Positions 52,983 to 62,113 of a DNA stretch of 64,000 nucleotides are shown here, one piece after another. The first letter of the stretch is position 1, and each line of letters opens with the position of its first letter. This DNA comes from Caulobacteraceae bacterium. GTDB taxonomy: Bacteria; Pseudomonadota; Alphaproteobacteria; Caulobacterales; Caulobacteraceae. A model generated the notes under the pieces. It ran no database searches. It was given only the letters and a program-made list of their open reading frames with translations, and had not been told where the DNA came from. Location of the stretch: assembly GCA_947475875.1 (NCBI GenBank), contig CANJME010000015.1, positions 1 to 64,000 of the forward strand, in the 5' to 3' direction. The position numbers were made by a program, and so were the translations under genes.

Positions 52983-54857
52983 ATGATGGGTAGAGAAGCA
53001 GTTCAGACCGTATCGGTATCGACGCACCAGGCGCGCTTTGCGAGCACGCGGCCGGCGGCCAAGGTGGAGCTCAAGCTGGTGCGCAAGGTCGAGGTCGACC
53101 GCACGCGTGACGCCCTGCTCACCGACTTCGGCAAGAAGACCCTGGAAGATCGCTATCTGCTGCCCGGCGAGAGCTATCAGGACATGTTCGCCCGCGTCGC
53201 GACCGCCTTCGCCGACGATGCCGATCACGCCCAGCGCCTGTACGACTATGTCTCAAAACTGTGGTTCATGCCGGCCACGCCGGTGCTGTCGAACGGCGGC
53301 GCCGACCGCGGCCTGCCGATCAGTTGTTTCCTCAATTCGGTCGGCGACAGCCTCGAAGACATCGTTGGCACCTGGAACGAAAACGTGTGGCTGGCCTCCA
53401 ACGGCGGCGGCATCGGCACCTATTGGGGCGGCGTCCGCTCCATCGGCGAGAAGGTCAAGGGCTCGGGCCAGACCAGCGGCATCATCCCCTTCATCCGGGT
53501 GATGGACTCGCTGACGCTCGCCATCAGCCAGGGCTCGCTGCGCCGCGGCTCGGCGGCGGTATATCTCGACATCCACCATCCCGAGATCGAGGAATTCCTC
53601 GAAATCCGCAAACCCTCGGGCGACTTCAACCGCAAGTCCCTGAACCTGCACCACGGCCTGTCGGTGACCGACGAGTTCATGGAAGCCGTCCGCGACGGCG
53701 CCTTGTTTGACCTGCGCTCGCCAAAGACCGGCGAGTCGGTCAAGCAGGTCGACGCCCGCACCCTCTGGCAGAAAATCCTCGAGATCCGCCTGCAGACCGG
53801 CGAGCCGTACCTGATCTTCTCGGACACCGTGAACCGGGCCATGCCTGAGCACCAGCGCGCGCTGGGCCTGAAGGTCCGCCAGTCGAACCTGTGCTCGGAA
53901 ATCATGCTGCCGACCGGGACCGACCACACCGGCACGGACCGCACCGCCGTTTGCTGCCTGTCGTCGGTCAACGCCGAAACCTTCCTGGAATGGCGCGACC
54001 ATCCGACTTTCGTCGAGGACGTGATGCGCTTCCTCGACAATGTGCTGCAGGACTTCATCGACCGGGCCCCGGCGGCCATGGGGGCCGCATCCTACGCCGC
54101 GATCCGTGAGCGCTCGGTCGGCCTGGGGCTGATGGGTTTCCACTCTTTCCTGCAGGCCCAGAACGTGCCGTTCGAATCCGCTCTGGCCAAGAGCTGGAAC
54201 ATGCGGCTTTTCAAGCATCTGCGCCGCGAGGCCGACAAGGCTTCCCGCACCCTCGCCGCTGAGCGCGGGCCCTGCCCGGACGCCGAAGAGAACGGCGTCA
54301 TGGAGCGGTTCAGCCACAAGCTCGCCATCGCCCCGACCGCCTCGATCAGCATCATCTGCGGCGGCACATCCGCCGGCATTGAGCCGATCCCGGCCAATAT
54401 CTATACCCACAAGACCCTCTCGGGCTCGTTCGCGGTGAAGAACCCGTATCTGGAAAAACTGCTCGAAACCAAGGGCAAGAACGACGACTTCACCTGGCGC
54501 TCGATCCTCGAACACGAGGGCTCGGTGATGCACCTTGATTGCCTGACCCAGGACGAGAAAGACGTCTACAAGACTGCCTTCGAACTCGACCAGCGCTGGG
54601 TGGTGGAACTGGCCGCCGACCGCACCCCGGAAATCTGCCAGTCCCAGTCGCTCAACATCTTCCTGCCGGGCGATGTCGATAAGTGGGACCTGCACATGCT
54701 GCACTACCAGGCCTGGGAACGCGGCGTGAAAAGCCTCTACTACCTGCGCTCAAAGTCCGTACAGCGCGCCGCCTTCGCCGGCGGCGAAGACGCCCCGATC
54801 GTGGCGGCCATGGACACGCCGAAAACCGACTACGAAGAGTGTCTCGCCTGCCAGTAG
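52983..54857 (+). CDS. nrdA: Ribonucleoside-diphosphate reductase alpha subunit
   Basis: A 624-residue class I reductase large subunit without the N-terminal ATP-cone. Catalytic features: Ser-Cys pair ISCFLNSVGDSLEDI, the NLCSEI motif with the radical-site Cys-x-Glu, PTASISIICGG, and the C-terminal Tyr pair SLYYLRS and thiol tail ECLACQ. It reduces ribonucleotides to deoxyribonucleotides. nrdB is not in this window; the DUF559 element B lies 19 bp downstream. Confidence 0.93.
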   Translation: MMGREAVQTVSVSTHQARFASTRPAAKVELKLVRKVEVDRTRDALLTDFGKKTLEDRYLLPGESYQDMFARVATAFADDADHAQRLYDYVSKLWFMPATPVLSNGGADRGLPISCFLNSVGDSLEDIVGTWNENVWLASNGGGIGTYWGGVRSIGEKVKGSGQTSGIIPFIRVMDSLTLAISQGSLRRGSAAVYLDIHHPEIEEFLEIRKPSGDFNRKSLNLHHGLSVTDEFMEAVRDGALFDLRSPKTGESVKQVDARTLWQKILEIRLQTGEPYLIFSDTVNRAMPEHQRALGLKVRQSNLCSEIMLPTGTDHTGTDRTAVCCLSSVNAETFLEWRDHPTFVEDVMRFLDNVLQDFIDRAPAAMGAASYAAIRERSVGLGLMGFHSFLQAQNVPFESALAKSWNMRLFKHLRREADKASRTLAAERGPCPDAEENGVMERFSHKLAIAPTASISIICGGTSAGIEPIPANIYTHKTLSGSFAVKNPYLEKLLETKGKNDDFTWRSILEHEGSVMHLDCLTQDEKDVYKTAFELDQRWVVELAADRTPEICQSQSLNIFLPGDVDKWDLHMLHYQAWERGVKSLYYLRSKSVQRAAFAGGEDAPIVAAMDTPKTDYEECLACQ

Positions 54858-55333
54858 GAAAGTAGCAGCGGCTTCCAAAACACCTCCCCGTCATACGGGG
54901 GAGGGGGACCGCGAAGCGGTGGAGGGGCAAACGCCCGCACGAGCCCCTCCCGCCTCGCAATCATCGCCGACGCAAGCTTGAGCGCCCGCTCGGCCATCTC
55001 GTCCGGCCGCTCCATAACCCAACGCGCCGGAATCCGAACCACCCGCACCCCCTGATCGCGCACCCAGGCGTCACGCCGCGCATCGTACTGAGGTTCGGCC
55101 CCGAGGTAGTGCCCCTCGCCATCAATCTCGATCGCCAGCCGCGCCGGCGCACAGAAGAAATCCAGGATGTACGGCCCGAACGGATGCTGGCGGCGGAACT
55201 TGGGTTTGCCGGGTTCGCGGCCGCGAAAGCGCTCCCAGAGATAGACCTCGGGCTTCGACATCCTTTTGCGAAGGGATCGAGCGCGGGTGACGACTGTGGA
55301 GCGCGGGGACACGAAAGAACAAAAACAGAACAT
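54830..55333 (-). CDS. DUF559 domain protein (Vsr/PD-(D/E)XK endonuclease-like), element B
   Basis: About 167 residues from ATG 55333; an internal ATG at 55261 would drop part of the domain. Family pattern: TRARSLRKRMSKPEVYLWER, KFRRQHPFGPYILDFFC, LAIEIDGEGH and YDARRDAWVRDQGVRVVRI, parallel to the protein of element A. The last residues run through the element's left arm and end antisense to the nrdA 3' end, so this copy has no stop inside the element. Catalysis is unproven. Confidence 0.8.
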   Translation of the reverse strand: MFCFCSFVSPRSTVVTRARSLRKRMSKPEVYLWERFRGREPGKPKFRRQHPFGPYILDFFCAPARLAIEIDGEGHYLGAEPQYDARRDAWVRDQGVRVVRIPARWVMERPDEMAERALKLASAMIARREGLVRAFAPPPLRGPPPPYDGEVFWKPLLLSYWQARHSS

Positions 55334-55426
55334 TGTTCTTTTGGCAAGACTGGATGGGGCTGTGCGAGCGGCGACCCCTCCACCGCTTCGCGGTCCCCCT
55401 CCCCGGCCAAGCCGGGGAGGTGTTTT
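54877..55426. mobile_element. DUF559 element B: nuclease gene between 51-52 bp hairpin inverted repeats
   Basis: The left arm (54877-54927) and right arm (55375-55426) are inverted: AAAACACCTCCCCG, hairpin, GGGACCGCGAAGCGGTGG and AGGGG in each. Only the hairpin loops differ much. The unit (550 bp) sits between nrdA and the M28 gene, which converge, ending five bases before the M28 stop codon. Element A is 555 bp with different arm sequences but the same plan. Confidence 0.65.
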
Positions 55427-55431
55427 CGGCG

Positions 55432-57015
55432 CTAGCCCCCGCGCCCGCCTCTGGCCGGAGCAGCCCCACCCCTCGCCGGCGCCGCGCCCCCCCGCGCCGG
55501 AGCGCCGGCCGCCGCCGGGGGCGCAGGCGGGTTGACGCTGGCCGCCGGCGCCCCCGCCACCGCATCGATGAAGTAGCGGTAGAAGTTCGCCGCCCGGGTC
55601 AGGCCTTCGGGCGAGATGGTCGAATAAACGTCGCCGCTGGTGTGATAGTAGGGCCCCGAGTGGATGCCCTGGACGCGCGCCACGTTCAGCGGCGCATAGC
55701 CGCCGAGGTCGCCGGGCACGCTGTTGGTGATCTCGCCGCCATAGGTGTAGCCGTAACGCGCAGCGCCGGCCTTCAGCGTATCCACCAGGAACGGCGCCAT
55801 GTTGGAAACACCAACATTCTTGGGCTCCTCGGTCGGGTCGACGCGCCAGGGATCGACGCGGAACTGGAACTGGGCGACGTGCTCGAGATTGAGCACCAGG
55901 ATCACCCTGGAAAGCTTGCCCTGGTTCATGCGCACCAGGTTGGTGGCCCCGTTCATGCCGCCCGAGTGGTGACCGGCTGAGCCCACGAAGATCAAGGTGC
56001 GCTTGGGCTTGGGCCCCTTGCCATAGTGGCGGGCGAGCGCGAGCGCGACGGCCACGCCATCGCCGTTGTCGCCGGCCCCGTCGAACCAGCTGTCGAGGTG
56101 CGCATTGATGATGATCGCTTCGTCGGAGTCGCCCGGGATCATGCCGATGACGTTGTCGGCCTTGAGGCCCGTAGCGGTGTCGGAATCGAGGCTGAGCTTC
56201 GCCTTCAGCGAGCCGGCCGGCGCCTTTTCCAGCACGGCCTTGAGGAAGGCGCCGTCGGCGCCGCCGAGATTGAACGAGGGCCGCCCGCGGGCTGCGAAGT
56301 CGTAGACGTGCATGTTGCCCGGCTGGTCGATCCAGTTGAACACCGCCACGGCCCCGGCCTGTTCCAGCGCCTGGGTCGACTGAACGATCTTGCTGCGATC
56401 CGAATAGGCGCCGGTCGTGGGGTGCGAACGCTGGATGGCGATCTTGCCCTTGACGTCGACGCTGACGGCTGCGCCGGCGTCGCCCGCATAGACGACCTGC
56501 GCCGTCAGCGGCGTCGGGATCGACGAGCCCGAGGTCGGCATGGCCGATTTCAGGACGATGTCCTTGGAGCCTGCGCCATAGGCCGCATCGGCCAGGACGC
56601 GCACCTCCCAGCTCTTGGGCCGCCAGAAGGCGGTGGTCCCCTCGAAGGTCTGCACTTCCACGGTCTGGACGCCCGCCTTGCGAAGTTCGCCTGCGAACCA
56701 CTCGGCGGTCTTGATCTCTGAGGGGTAGCCCGAGATGCGGCCCCAGAACTGGCTGGTCTTTTCCATCTCGTCGGAGAATTGCGTCACGCGCAGCAAGTCG
56801 CGCTGGATGCGTTTGCCGGCGAATTCCGGATCCAGCGTCTCGCCCGCCGGGATCACGGCCCTGGGCGTGGCGCGCGCGGCCTTGGCGACATCCTGCGGCG
56901 GGTTCGAAAGCCCCGGCGGCGGCTTGATCCCAAACCAGGCCACGGGCGCCGCGATCGCGGCCGCGCCGGTGAGCGTCAGGGCCAGACCAAAGCCGATGAT
57001 GGTGTGGCGTTTCAT
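55432..57015 (-). CDS. M28-like exported peptidase, C-terminal Gly/Ala/Arg-rich tail
   Basis: 527 residues with a signal peptide (to about residue 23), a PA-like insertion domain and a C-terminal M28 domain: IINAHLDSWFDGAGDNGDG (metal His and bridging Asp) and HTSGDVYSTI (last metal His). Where M28 enzymes have a Glu-Glu pair (SxEExG), this one has VGSAGHHSGG. The tail repeats the unit AAPARGG. It may be an inactive or altered relative of the aminopeptidase/carboxypeptidase family. Convergent with nrdA. Confidence 0.85.
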   Translation of the reverse strand: MKRHTIIGFGLALTLTGAAAIAAPVAWFGIKPPPGLSNPPQDVAKAARATPRAVIPAGETLDPEFAGKRIQRDLLRVTQFSDEMEKTSQFWGRISGYPSEIKTAEWFAGELRKAGVQTVEVQTFEGTTAFWRPKSWEVRVLADAAYGAGSKDIVLKSAMPTSGSSIPTPLTAQVVYAGDAGAAVSVDVKGKIAIQRSHPTTGAYSDRSKIVQSTQALEQAGAVAVFNWIDQPGNMHVYDFAARGRPSFNLGGADGAFLKAVLEKAPAGSLKAKLSLDSDTATGLKADNVIGMIPGDSDEAIIINAHLDSWFDGAGDNGDGVAVALALARHYGKGPKPKRTLIFVGSAGHHSGGMNGATNLVRMNQGKLSRVILVLNLEHVAQFQFRVDPWRVDPTEEPKNVGVSNMAPFLVDTLKAGAARYGYTYGGEITNSVPGDLGGYAPLNVARVQGIHSGPYYHTSGDVYSTISPEGLTRAANFYRYFIDAVAGAPAASVNPPAPPAAAGAPARGGAAPARGGAAPARGGRGG

Positions 57016-57135
57016 GGTGTCCTCCCCAGGATTTTCCCAAAGCCTAGCGCGAATTTGCAGTCAGGTCTGCCCGCTGCGTGAACGGAACCGAACCGGCGCT
57101 CGATCCTTCTTCATCCGGGGACGAAGGAGCGCCGC

Positions 57136-59184
57136 ATGGAATGGCTTGATAGCGGCTGGACGTCAGTCAAGGCAAAGGCGAGCGCCGTGAGCGCCCGCGT
57201 CTCGCCAAAGGCGCGCCGTCGGATCGCCTGGGCGGGCGGCTCGGCTTTCGCCATTCTCATCCTTGTGGTGCTGTTCCTGGGCTTCGTGGACTGGAACCTC
57301 CTCAAGCGGCCGGTGGAAAGCCTGCTTTCGGCCCGCACCGGCCGGACAGTGCATATCGACGGCAACCTGAAGGTCCACCTGCTCTCCTGGACGCCCTCGG
57401 CCTCGCTCGAGGGCCTGCGCATCGGCAACCCAGCCTGGGTCGGCGGTGGCGAAACCGCCCGCATCCGGCGCCTGGCCCTCAAGGTCAAGCTGATGCCGCT
57501 CTTCAAGGGCGATGTGGTTCTGCCGCTCGTTGAGGTCGATCAGCCGCTGATCCGGCTCGTCCGTCAGGCCGACGGGCGCAACAACTGGACCTTCGGTAAA
57601 AAGGCAAAGCCCCTGTCATTGCCGGCCATCCGCCGGTTTGAAATCAACGGCGGGCAGGTCACACTCAACGACGCCCAGCGCAGCCTGCTGTTCGCCGGGC
57701 GGGTGAGCTCCCGCGAGATCGTCGACACTCGAAATGTCGAGGCCTTCAAGCTGGTCGGCGACGGCACGCTGAACAACGCGCCCTTCGCCCTCACTCTGAC
57801 GGGCGGGCCGCTGCTCAACGTCGATCCGAACAAGCCCTATCCGTTCGATGCGGTCATGGTCGCCGGCGACAGCCATATCGCGGCGACCGGCTCGATCGCC
57901 AAGCCGTTCGATCTCGGCGTCTTTGACACCTCCCTGTCGATCCGCGGCCAGGATCTGGCCGGCCTCTACCACCTGACCGGCCTGGCTCTGCCCAACACCC
58001 CGCCCTACGAGGTCAGCGGCCATCTGGCGCGGCGGAATTTCACCTATACCTACAGCGGCCTTTCCGGCCGCTTCGGCTCCAGCGATGTCGGCGGCGTGGT
58101 CTCGGTGCGCACGGGCGGCGCCAAACCCTACCTTTCCGGGGACGTTCGCTCGCGCCATCTCGACTGGGGCGATCTGGCCGCCATGGTCGGCGGCGGCGGC
58201 AGCACCCGCGTCAGCGCCAGGGCCTCGCCGCAACAGGCCCAGACAGCCCGGCGCATGGCGGCCACGGTCAGCCTCTTTCCCGACACCGAACTGCATGTTG
58301 AACGCCTGAGAAACATGGACGCCCATGTCAAATATTCCGCCGAAGTCATCACCTCGAAATCGCTGCCGCTACGATCAGGTTCAGTGGATATGACGCTCGA
58401 CAATGGCCTGGTCACCCTCAATCCGGTGCAGCTGGTGCTGTCCAACGGCCGGCTGGCCGGAACATTCGCGCTCAACGCCCGCCAGGCGGTTCCGGCCATG
58501 AATGCGGACCTGCGGCTCTCGGGCGCGCGCATCGATGAGTTCATTCCAGCCAGCTACAAGGGCGCGGCCTCGGGCAGTCTGCTGGGCCGGGCGCGGCTGT
58601 CGGCCACGGGCAATTCAGTTCGCAAGGCCGCGGCCAGCGCCAATGGCCAGGTGAGCCTCGTGGTGCCGCAGGGCGAGATGCGCTCACAACTGGCCGAACT
58701 CCTCGGCGTCAATGTGCTGCGGGCGCTGTTCGACAACCCGCAGAAAAAGACCCAGCTGCGCTGTGCCGTGGCCGATTTCAAAGTCACCGGCGGGATGATG
58801 AACGCCCAGACCATCGTGCTTGACACCGGCCCGGTCATCGCCACCGGCGGCGGTTACATCAATCTGAAGACCGAGCGGATGGACCTGCGCTTGAGGGGTC
58901 ATCCGAAAGAGGTGCGCCTGGTTCGCCTGCGCATTCCGCTGCAGCTGTCGGGACCCTTGCGCCAGCCCCATCTCGGCGTTGAAGCAGGCTCAGCCGTGGG
59001 GCAGGGGGCCCTCGCGGCCGTGGTCGGCGCGGTGCTTACCCCGCTCGCCGCCATTCTGCCGTTCGTGGATTCGGGCCTCGCCAAAGACGCCAACTGCCAG
59101 GCGCTGATCGCCCAGGCGGGGACGGGAAACCCCGCGCCCGTGCAAACCACGGCAGAACGGGCGCCTTCCAAAAAGGCGGGCTAG
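57136..59184 (+). CDS. AsmA family protein
   Basis: A 682-residue protein with one N-terminal membrane helix (about 33-52), then the AsmA N-terminal domain (LLKRPVESLLSARTGRTVHI, DGNLKVHLLSWTPSASLEG) and a C-terminal AsmA_2 region (LRLRGHPKEVRLVRLRIPLQ). AsmA-like proteins act in the envelope and are linked to phospholipid transport and outer membrane homeostasis. Its stop overlaps the next convergent gene by 4 bp. Confidence 0.9.
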   Translation: MEWLDSGWTSVKAKASAVSARVSPKARRRIAWAGGSAFAILILVVLFLGFVDWNLLKRPVESLLSARTGRTVHIDGNLKVHLLSWTPSASLEGLRIGNPAWVGGGETARIRRLALKVKLMPLFKGDVVLPLVEVDQPLIRLVRQADGRNNWTFGKKAKPLSLPAIRRFEINGGQVTLNDAQRSLLFAGRVSSREIVDTRNVEAFKLVGDGTLNNAPFALTLTGGPLLNVDPNKPYPFDAVMVAGDSHIAATGSIAKPFDLGVFDTSLSIRGQDLAGLYHLTGLALPNTPPYEVSGHLARRNFTYTYSGLSGRFGSSDVGGVVSVRTGGAKPYLSGDVRSRHLDWGDLAAMVGGGGSTRVSARASPQQAQTARRMAATVSLFPDTELHVERLRNMDAHVKYSAEVITSKSLPLRSGSVDMTLDNGLVTLNPVQLVLSNGRLAGTFALNARQAVPAMNADLRLSGARIDEFIPASYKGAASGSLLGRARLSATGNSVRKAAASANGQVSLVVPQGEMRSQLAELLGVNVLRALFDNPQKKTQLRCAVADFKVTGGMMNAQTIVLDTGPVIATGGGYINLKTERMDLRLRGHPKEVRLVRLRIPLQLSGPLRQPHLGVEAGSAVGQGALAAVVGAVLTPLAAILPFVDSGLAKDANCQALIAQAGTGNPAPVQTTAERAPSKKAG

Positions 59185-59945
59185 CGGCCGCCGTCGGGCT
59201 GGTAGGCGACCTTGCCCGACCAGGTGAGGAATCCGTACTGGTCGAACGGAATGTGCGGGCCTTGCCCGCCGCGCCCCTGGGCGCAGCAGGGGCCTTGCGC
59301 GCCGTAGGCATAGCCTGCCGAACCACTGGCGCTGGAACTGGAGCTGCTGGAATAGGTGCTGGAGCTGGACTGGGAATAACCAGAGCTCGATGAATTGGTG
59401 GCCGAACTGGCGTTGCCGCTGGCGAAGGTCTTCACCCGTTCGTTCTCATCAACCTGGGCGTAGTCGATGCCGAGGCCAACGTATTCTCTGGCGCCGCCGC
59501 CGGACGTGTAGGCGTGGCTGGTGCGGCCTCGGCTGGCGACGCGGCGTTTGACAGCAGCCTTGCCGGCCCGGACCTTGGGCCGGACGCTTGAGGTGGCGAC
59601 ATAGCTCGCGCCGCCACTGGGCGCGGCGCAGACGGGAACTTTGATGCAGGTAGTCGCGACGCCGGAGGCGGCAGTCTGTGTTGTGACGGGGGCGGCGGTC
59701 TGACCCTCGGCGGCCGGCTCAGCGGCGGCGACCTCGGCAGCGGGTTCGGCCGAGGCTTCTTCCGCGGCCGGCGCGGCCCCGTCAGCGCAAGGCACCTTGC
59801 CAAGGTTGGGTTCGCCCAGGCTGCCCTTGCTCACCACGGTGTAGCATTCACCCACCTGGGCCTTGGACAGGGCGGAGGGGCCATCGCAGGCGGCCAGGGC
59901 CATCAGGCCGGCGGCGGCGGTGACGAAGAGGAGAGGGCGGATCAT
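59181..59945 (-). CDS. Hypothetical Ser-rich lipoprotein
   Basis: About 254 residues from ATG 59945, with a lipobox LMALAAC, an Ala/Glu-rich region (about 55-85), four cysteines, and a Ser/Tyr/Gly-rich stretch near residues 185-220 ([17 protein letters not shown]). The C-terminus ends FDQYGFLTWSGKVAYQPDG. I do not recognise a domain; surface or envelope location is likely from the lipobox. Confidence 0.7.
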   Translation of the reverse strand: MIRPLLFVTAAAGLMALAACDGPSALSKAQVGECYTVVSKGSLGEPNLGKVPCADGAAPAAEEASAEPAAEVAAAEPAAEGQTAAPVTTQTAASGVATTCIKVPVCAAPSGGASYVATSSVRPKVRAGKAAVKRRVASRGRTSHAYTSGGGAREYVGLGIDYAQVDENERVKTFASGNASSATNSSSSGYSQSSSSTYSSSSSSSASGSAGYAYGAQGPCCAQGRGGQGPHIPFDQYGFLTWSGKVAYQPDGGR

Positions 59946-60007
59946 GTGCAACTCCGGGACAGTTACCCATCACACTCCAATTTCCGCGCCAGAGGGGCCG
60001 GTTTCTA

Positions 60008-60805
60008 TCAGGGGGCGAGAAACGCCTCGATCAGCGCATCGTAGGCGGCGAGGCCCTTGTAGGCCCGGAACTCATCGCTGGCCCCGCGCCAGGCGGCCGC
60101 GAAGGCGGCCAGGCGATCAGGTTCAGACTTCAAATCATTCAAAGGGTTACGCCAGGCGCGGATAGTAAACAGGACGCCTTCTGTATCCGGGAGTTTCTGC
60201 AGTGTCTGGCGCTCCACCCGCAGGAAAACTCGTGATCCCGCCTCGCCTGGCGGGATATCCGGTACCTTCGCCCGCACCGGCGCTGAAGAGGGCAGATAGG
60301 CCTCGCCGGAGGCCGTCACCGTCCAGTTCGAACGTTCCAGAATGGGACCCGCGGCCAGTGCATCAAACATCCGTGCTACCCGCGGCAGGAAGCGGTCTTC
60401 GAACCCGGGGACCGGCCCGTGCAGCTCATCGAGGCTCTTGCCCAGGGATTCGGCGACGGTGAAAAAGGTCGGCGAACACAGGCTGACGGCTGACAGCACC
60501 CAGCGGCCGTCGCGCCGCTCCATCAGGCAAAGATCGTCGGCGCAGAGTAGCGATGCGGCCCACAGCGGTGGCGGGTCGGCATCGGCGCGGGCGCCGGTGG
60601 CCGCCTCAACCAGGCTCCGCACCTCCGCCTGGCCCGGGCGGGAGCCTTCGGTTTCGCCCCAGACGTTCTGCGGCGCCTCGGCCAGCAAGGCGGTCTTGCG
60701 GCCGGCCTCGGCGTCTCCCCCCTCCAGCCAGTCTTCCGGCGCGATGGTCCGCAGACCGATAGCGAAATCGTAGGGCGGCGCGGCCCAGGGCGTATGGCGG
60801 ATCAT
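60008..60805 (-). CDS. DUF3445 family protein (heme-dependent oxidative N-demethylase-like)
   Basis: 265 residues. DUF3445 pattern: AAPPYDFAIGLRTIAPEDWL, then DLCLMERRDGRWVLSAVSLC and SPTFFTVAESLGKSLDELHG, and RVFLRVERQTLQKLPDTEGV. Characterised members bind heme and demethylate amines oxidatively; whether this one does cannot be seen. Start overlap: the neighbouring HAD gene begins 60 bp away on the opposite strand. Confidence 0.85.
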   Translation of the reverse strand: MIRHTPWAAPPYDFAIGLRTIAPEDWLEGGDAEAGRKTALLAEAPQNVWGETEGSRPGQAEVRSLVEAATGARADADPPPLWAASLLCADDLCLMERRDGRWVLSAVSLCSPTFFTVAESLGKSLDELHGPVPGFEDRFLPRVARMFDALAAGPILERSNWTVTASGEAYLPSSAPVRAKVPDIPPGEAGSRVFLRVERQTLQKLPDTEGVLFTIRAWRNPLNDLKSEPDRLAAFAAAWRGASDEFRAYKGLAAYDALIEAFLAP

Positions 60806-60865
60806 GGCGCTTGCCGCCCGCCGCTGCGGTCCCTAAAGGCTGGCCCCGTCAAAACAGGGGCGCAC

Positions 60866-61513
60866 ATGGCGATCGAAGCGGTGATCTGGGATTTCGGCGG
60901 GGTGTTCACCTCTTCGCCGTTCGAGGCGTTCAACCGGTTCGAAGCCGATCGCGGCCTGCCCCACGACCTGATCCGCTCGGTCAACCGCATTAATCCGGAC
61001 GGTAACGCCTGGGCCCTTTTCGAACGCACCGAGATCGACGCCGAAGGCTTTGACAGGCTGTTCCTGGAAGAATCCACGGCCCTGGGCCACCCCGTGCGTG
61101 GGGCCGACGTCCTGCCGCTGATCTCAGGCCAGGTCCGCCCGGCGATGGTGGGCGCGCTCACGGCCTGCAAGGCCCGCTTCAAGGTGGGCTGCATCACCAA
61201 CAACATGGCCACCGGCAAGGGCGCGTCCATGGCCGCCGACGAGGACAAGGCCTCGGCGGTCGCCGCCATCTTCCCCCTGTTCGACGCCATCATCGAAAGC
61301 TCCAAGTCGGGCGTTCGAAAGCCCGATCCACGCATCTATCTGATGATGTGCGAGATGCTTTCCGTCAAACCGCAGACCTGCATCTACCTCGACGACCTGG
61401 GCGTGAACTGCAAACCGGCCGCTCAGCTCGGCATGACGGCGATCAAGGTGACGGGCGAGACCCAGGCGCTGGATGATCTGGAACGCGTGACTGGACTGAC
61501 CTTCGCGCGGTAG
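60866..61513 (+). CDS. HAD-family hydrolase (epoxide-hydrolase N-terminal-domain-like phosphatase)
   Basis: 215 residues from ATG 60866. HAD motif I IEAVIWDFGGVFTSSPFEAF, motif II GCITNN, motif III Lys in SGVRKPDPRIY and motif IV CIYLDDLGVN. The WDFGGV and GVRKPD pattern matches the HAD-IA group (YihX and the N-terminal domain of soluble epoxide hydrolases). Substrate unknown. It converges with an exported-protein gene over repeat R3. Confidence 0.87.
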   Translation: MAIEAVIWDFGGVFTSSPFEAFNRFEADRGLPHDLIRSVNRINPDGNAWALFERTEIDAEGFDRLFLEESTALGHPVRGADVLPLISGQVRPAMVGALTACKARFKVGCITNNMATGKGASMAADEDKASAVAAIFPLFDAIIESSKSGVRKPDPRIYLMMCEMLSVKPQTCIYLDDLGVNCKPAAQLGMTAIKVTGETQALDDLERVTGLTFAR

Positions 61514-61519
61514 ATCTTA

Positions 61520-61643
61520 CTTTCCCTCCCCTTCATGGGGAGGGTGGCTCCCGAAGGGAGCCGGGTGGGGAACACCTGTGCGACACCAAAGTACCCCACC
61601 CTGATCGCTTCGCGATCTGTCCCTCCCCATAAAGGGGAGGGAG
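61520..61643. repeat. Two-arm hairpin repeat, copy R3
   Basis: Left arm TTTCCCTCCCC-TTCAT-GGGGAGGG then TGGCTCCCGAAGGGAGCCG and GGTGGGG; right arm (reversed) CCCTCCCC-TTTAT-GGGGAGGG then ACAGATCGCGAAGCGATC and AGGGTGGGG. Same two-hairpin plan as R1 and R2 with different stem sequences. Fills a convergent gap. Confidence 0.88.
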
Positions 61644-61647
61644 GAGG

Positions 61648-62043
61648 TCAGTTCATCAAAATCGAGCCGATCAGAAACTTCGCGCCCGGCTTGCCCAGGG
61701 TGCGGTCGGTCAGCCGCTGGAATTCGGCGGCCAGCAAGTCGGCGTTGGGCGGGGCGCCGGGAGAAAGCCCGATCATGTATTTCGACAGAAAAGCGTTATA
61801 GGCCGCCCGCAAGCGCGGGGCGCTGGCCGCCGCCAGGGCGCGAAGGGCGGGATCGGGCACGTTCAGGCCGTTGTCGACCGTGACCACGCCGCGCGAGCCG
61901 TTGATACGCACAGTGGTGGCGTTGAGCGTCTGCAGCTCGACATAGGTCGAGGCGCCGGCCTTGTCCTTGGCCTCTTCCTTGGCGAAGGCCACGGGGGTCG
62001 CAAGCAGGGTGAGAGCCAGGGCGATGACGGCGCGGCGGTGCAT
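61648..62043 (-). CDS. Hypothetical exported protein
   Basis: 131 residues with a signal peptide (about 1-21, MHRRAVIALALTLLATPVAFA). The mature part has VELQTLNATTVRINGSRGVV and a helical C-terminus ending GKPGAKFLIGSILMN. I do not recognise the family. It is divergent from DUF983. Confidence 0.65.
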   Translation of the reverse strand: MHRRAVIALALTLLATPVAFAKEEAKDKAGASTYVELQTLNATTVRINGSRGVVTVDNGLNVPDPALRALAAASAPRLRAAYNAFLSKYMIGLSPGAPPNADLLAAEFQRLTDRTLGKPGAKFLIGSILMN

Positions 62044-62113
62044 GGCCGAAATCTACCGCCCCACAGGTTGATGTGGGGTTACGCGGGACCCGCGGGCGGC
62101 CTACATAGACCTC

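Noticed and set aside
54830-57040. A 736-codon open frame on the minus strand
   Set aside because: It is a mix of the DUF559 gene frame and an out-of-frame reading of the M28-like gene, whose own frame has a clear signal peptide and motifs.
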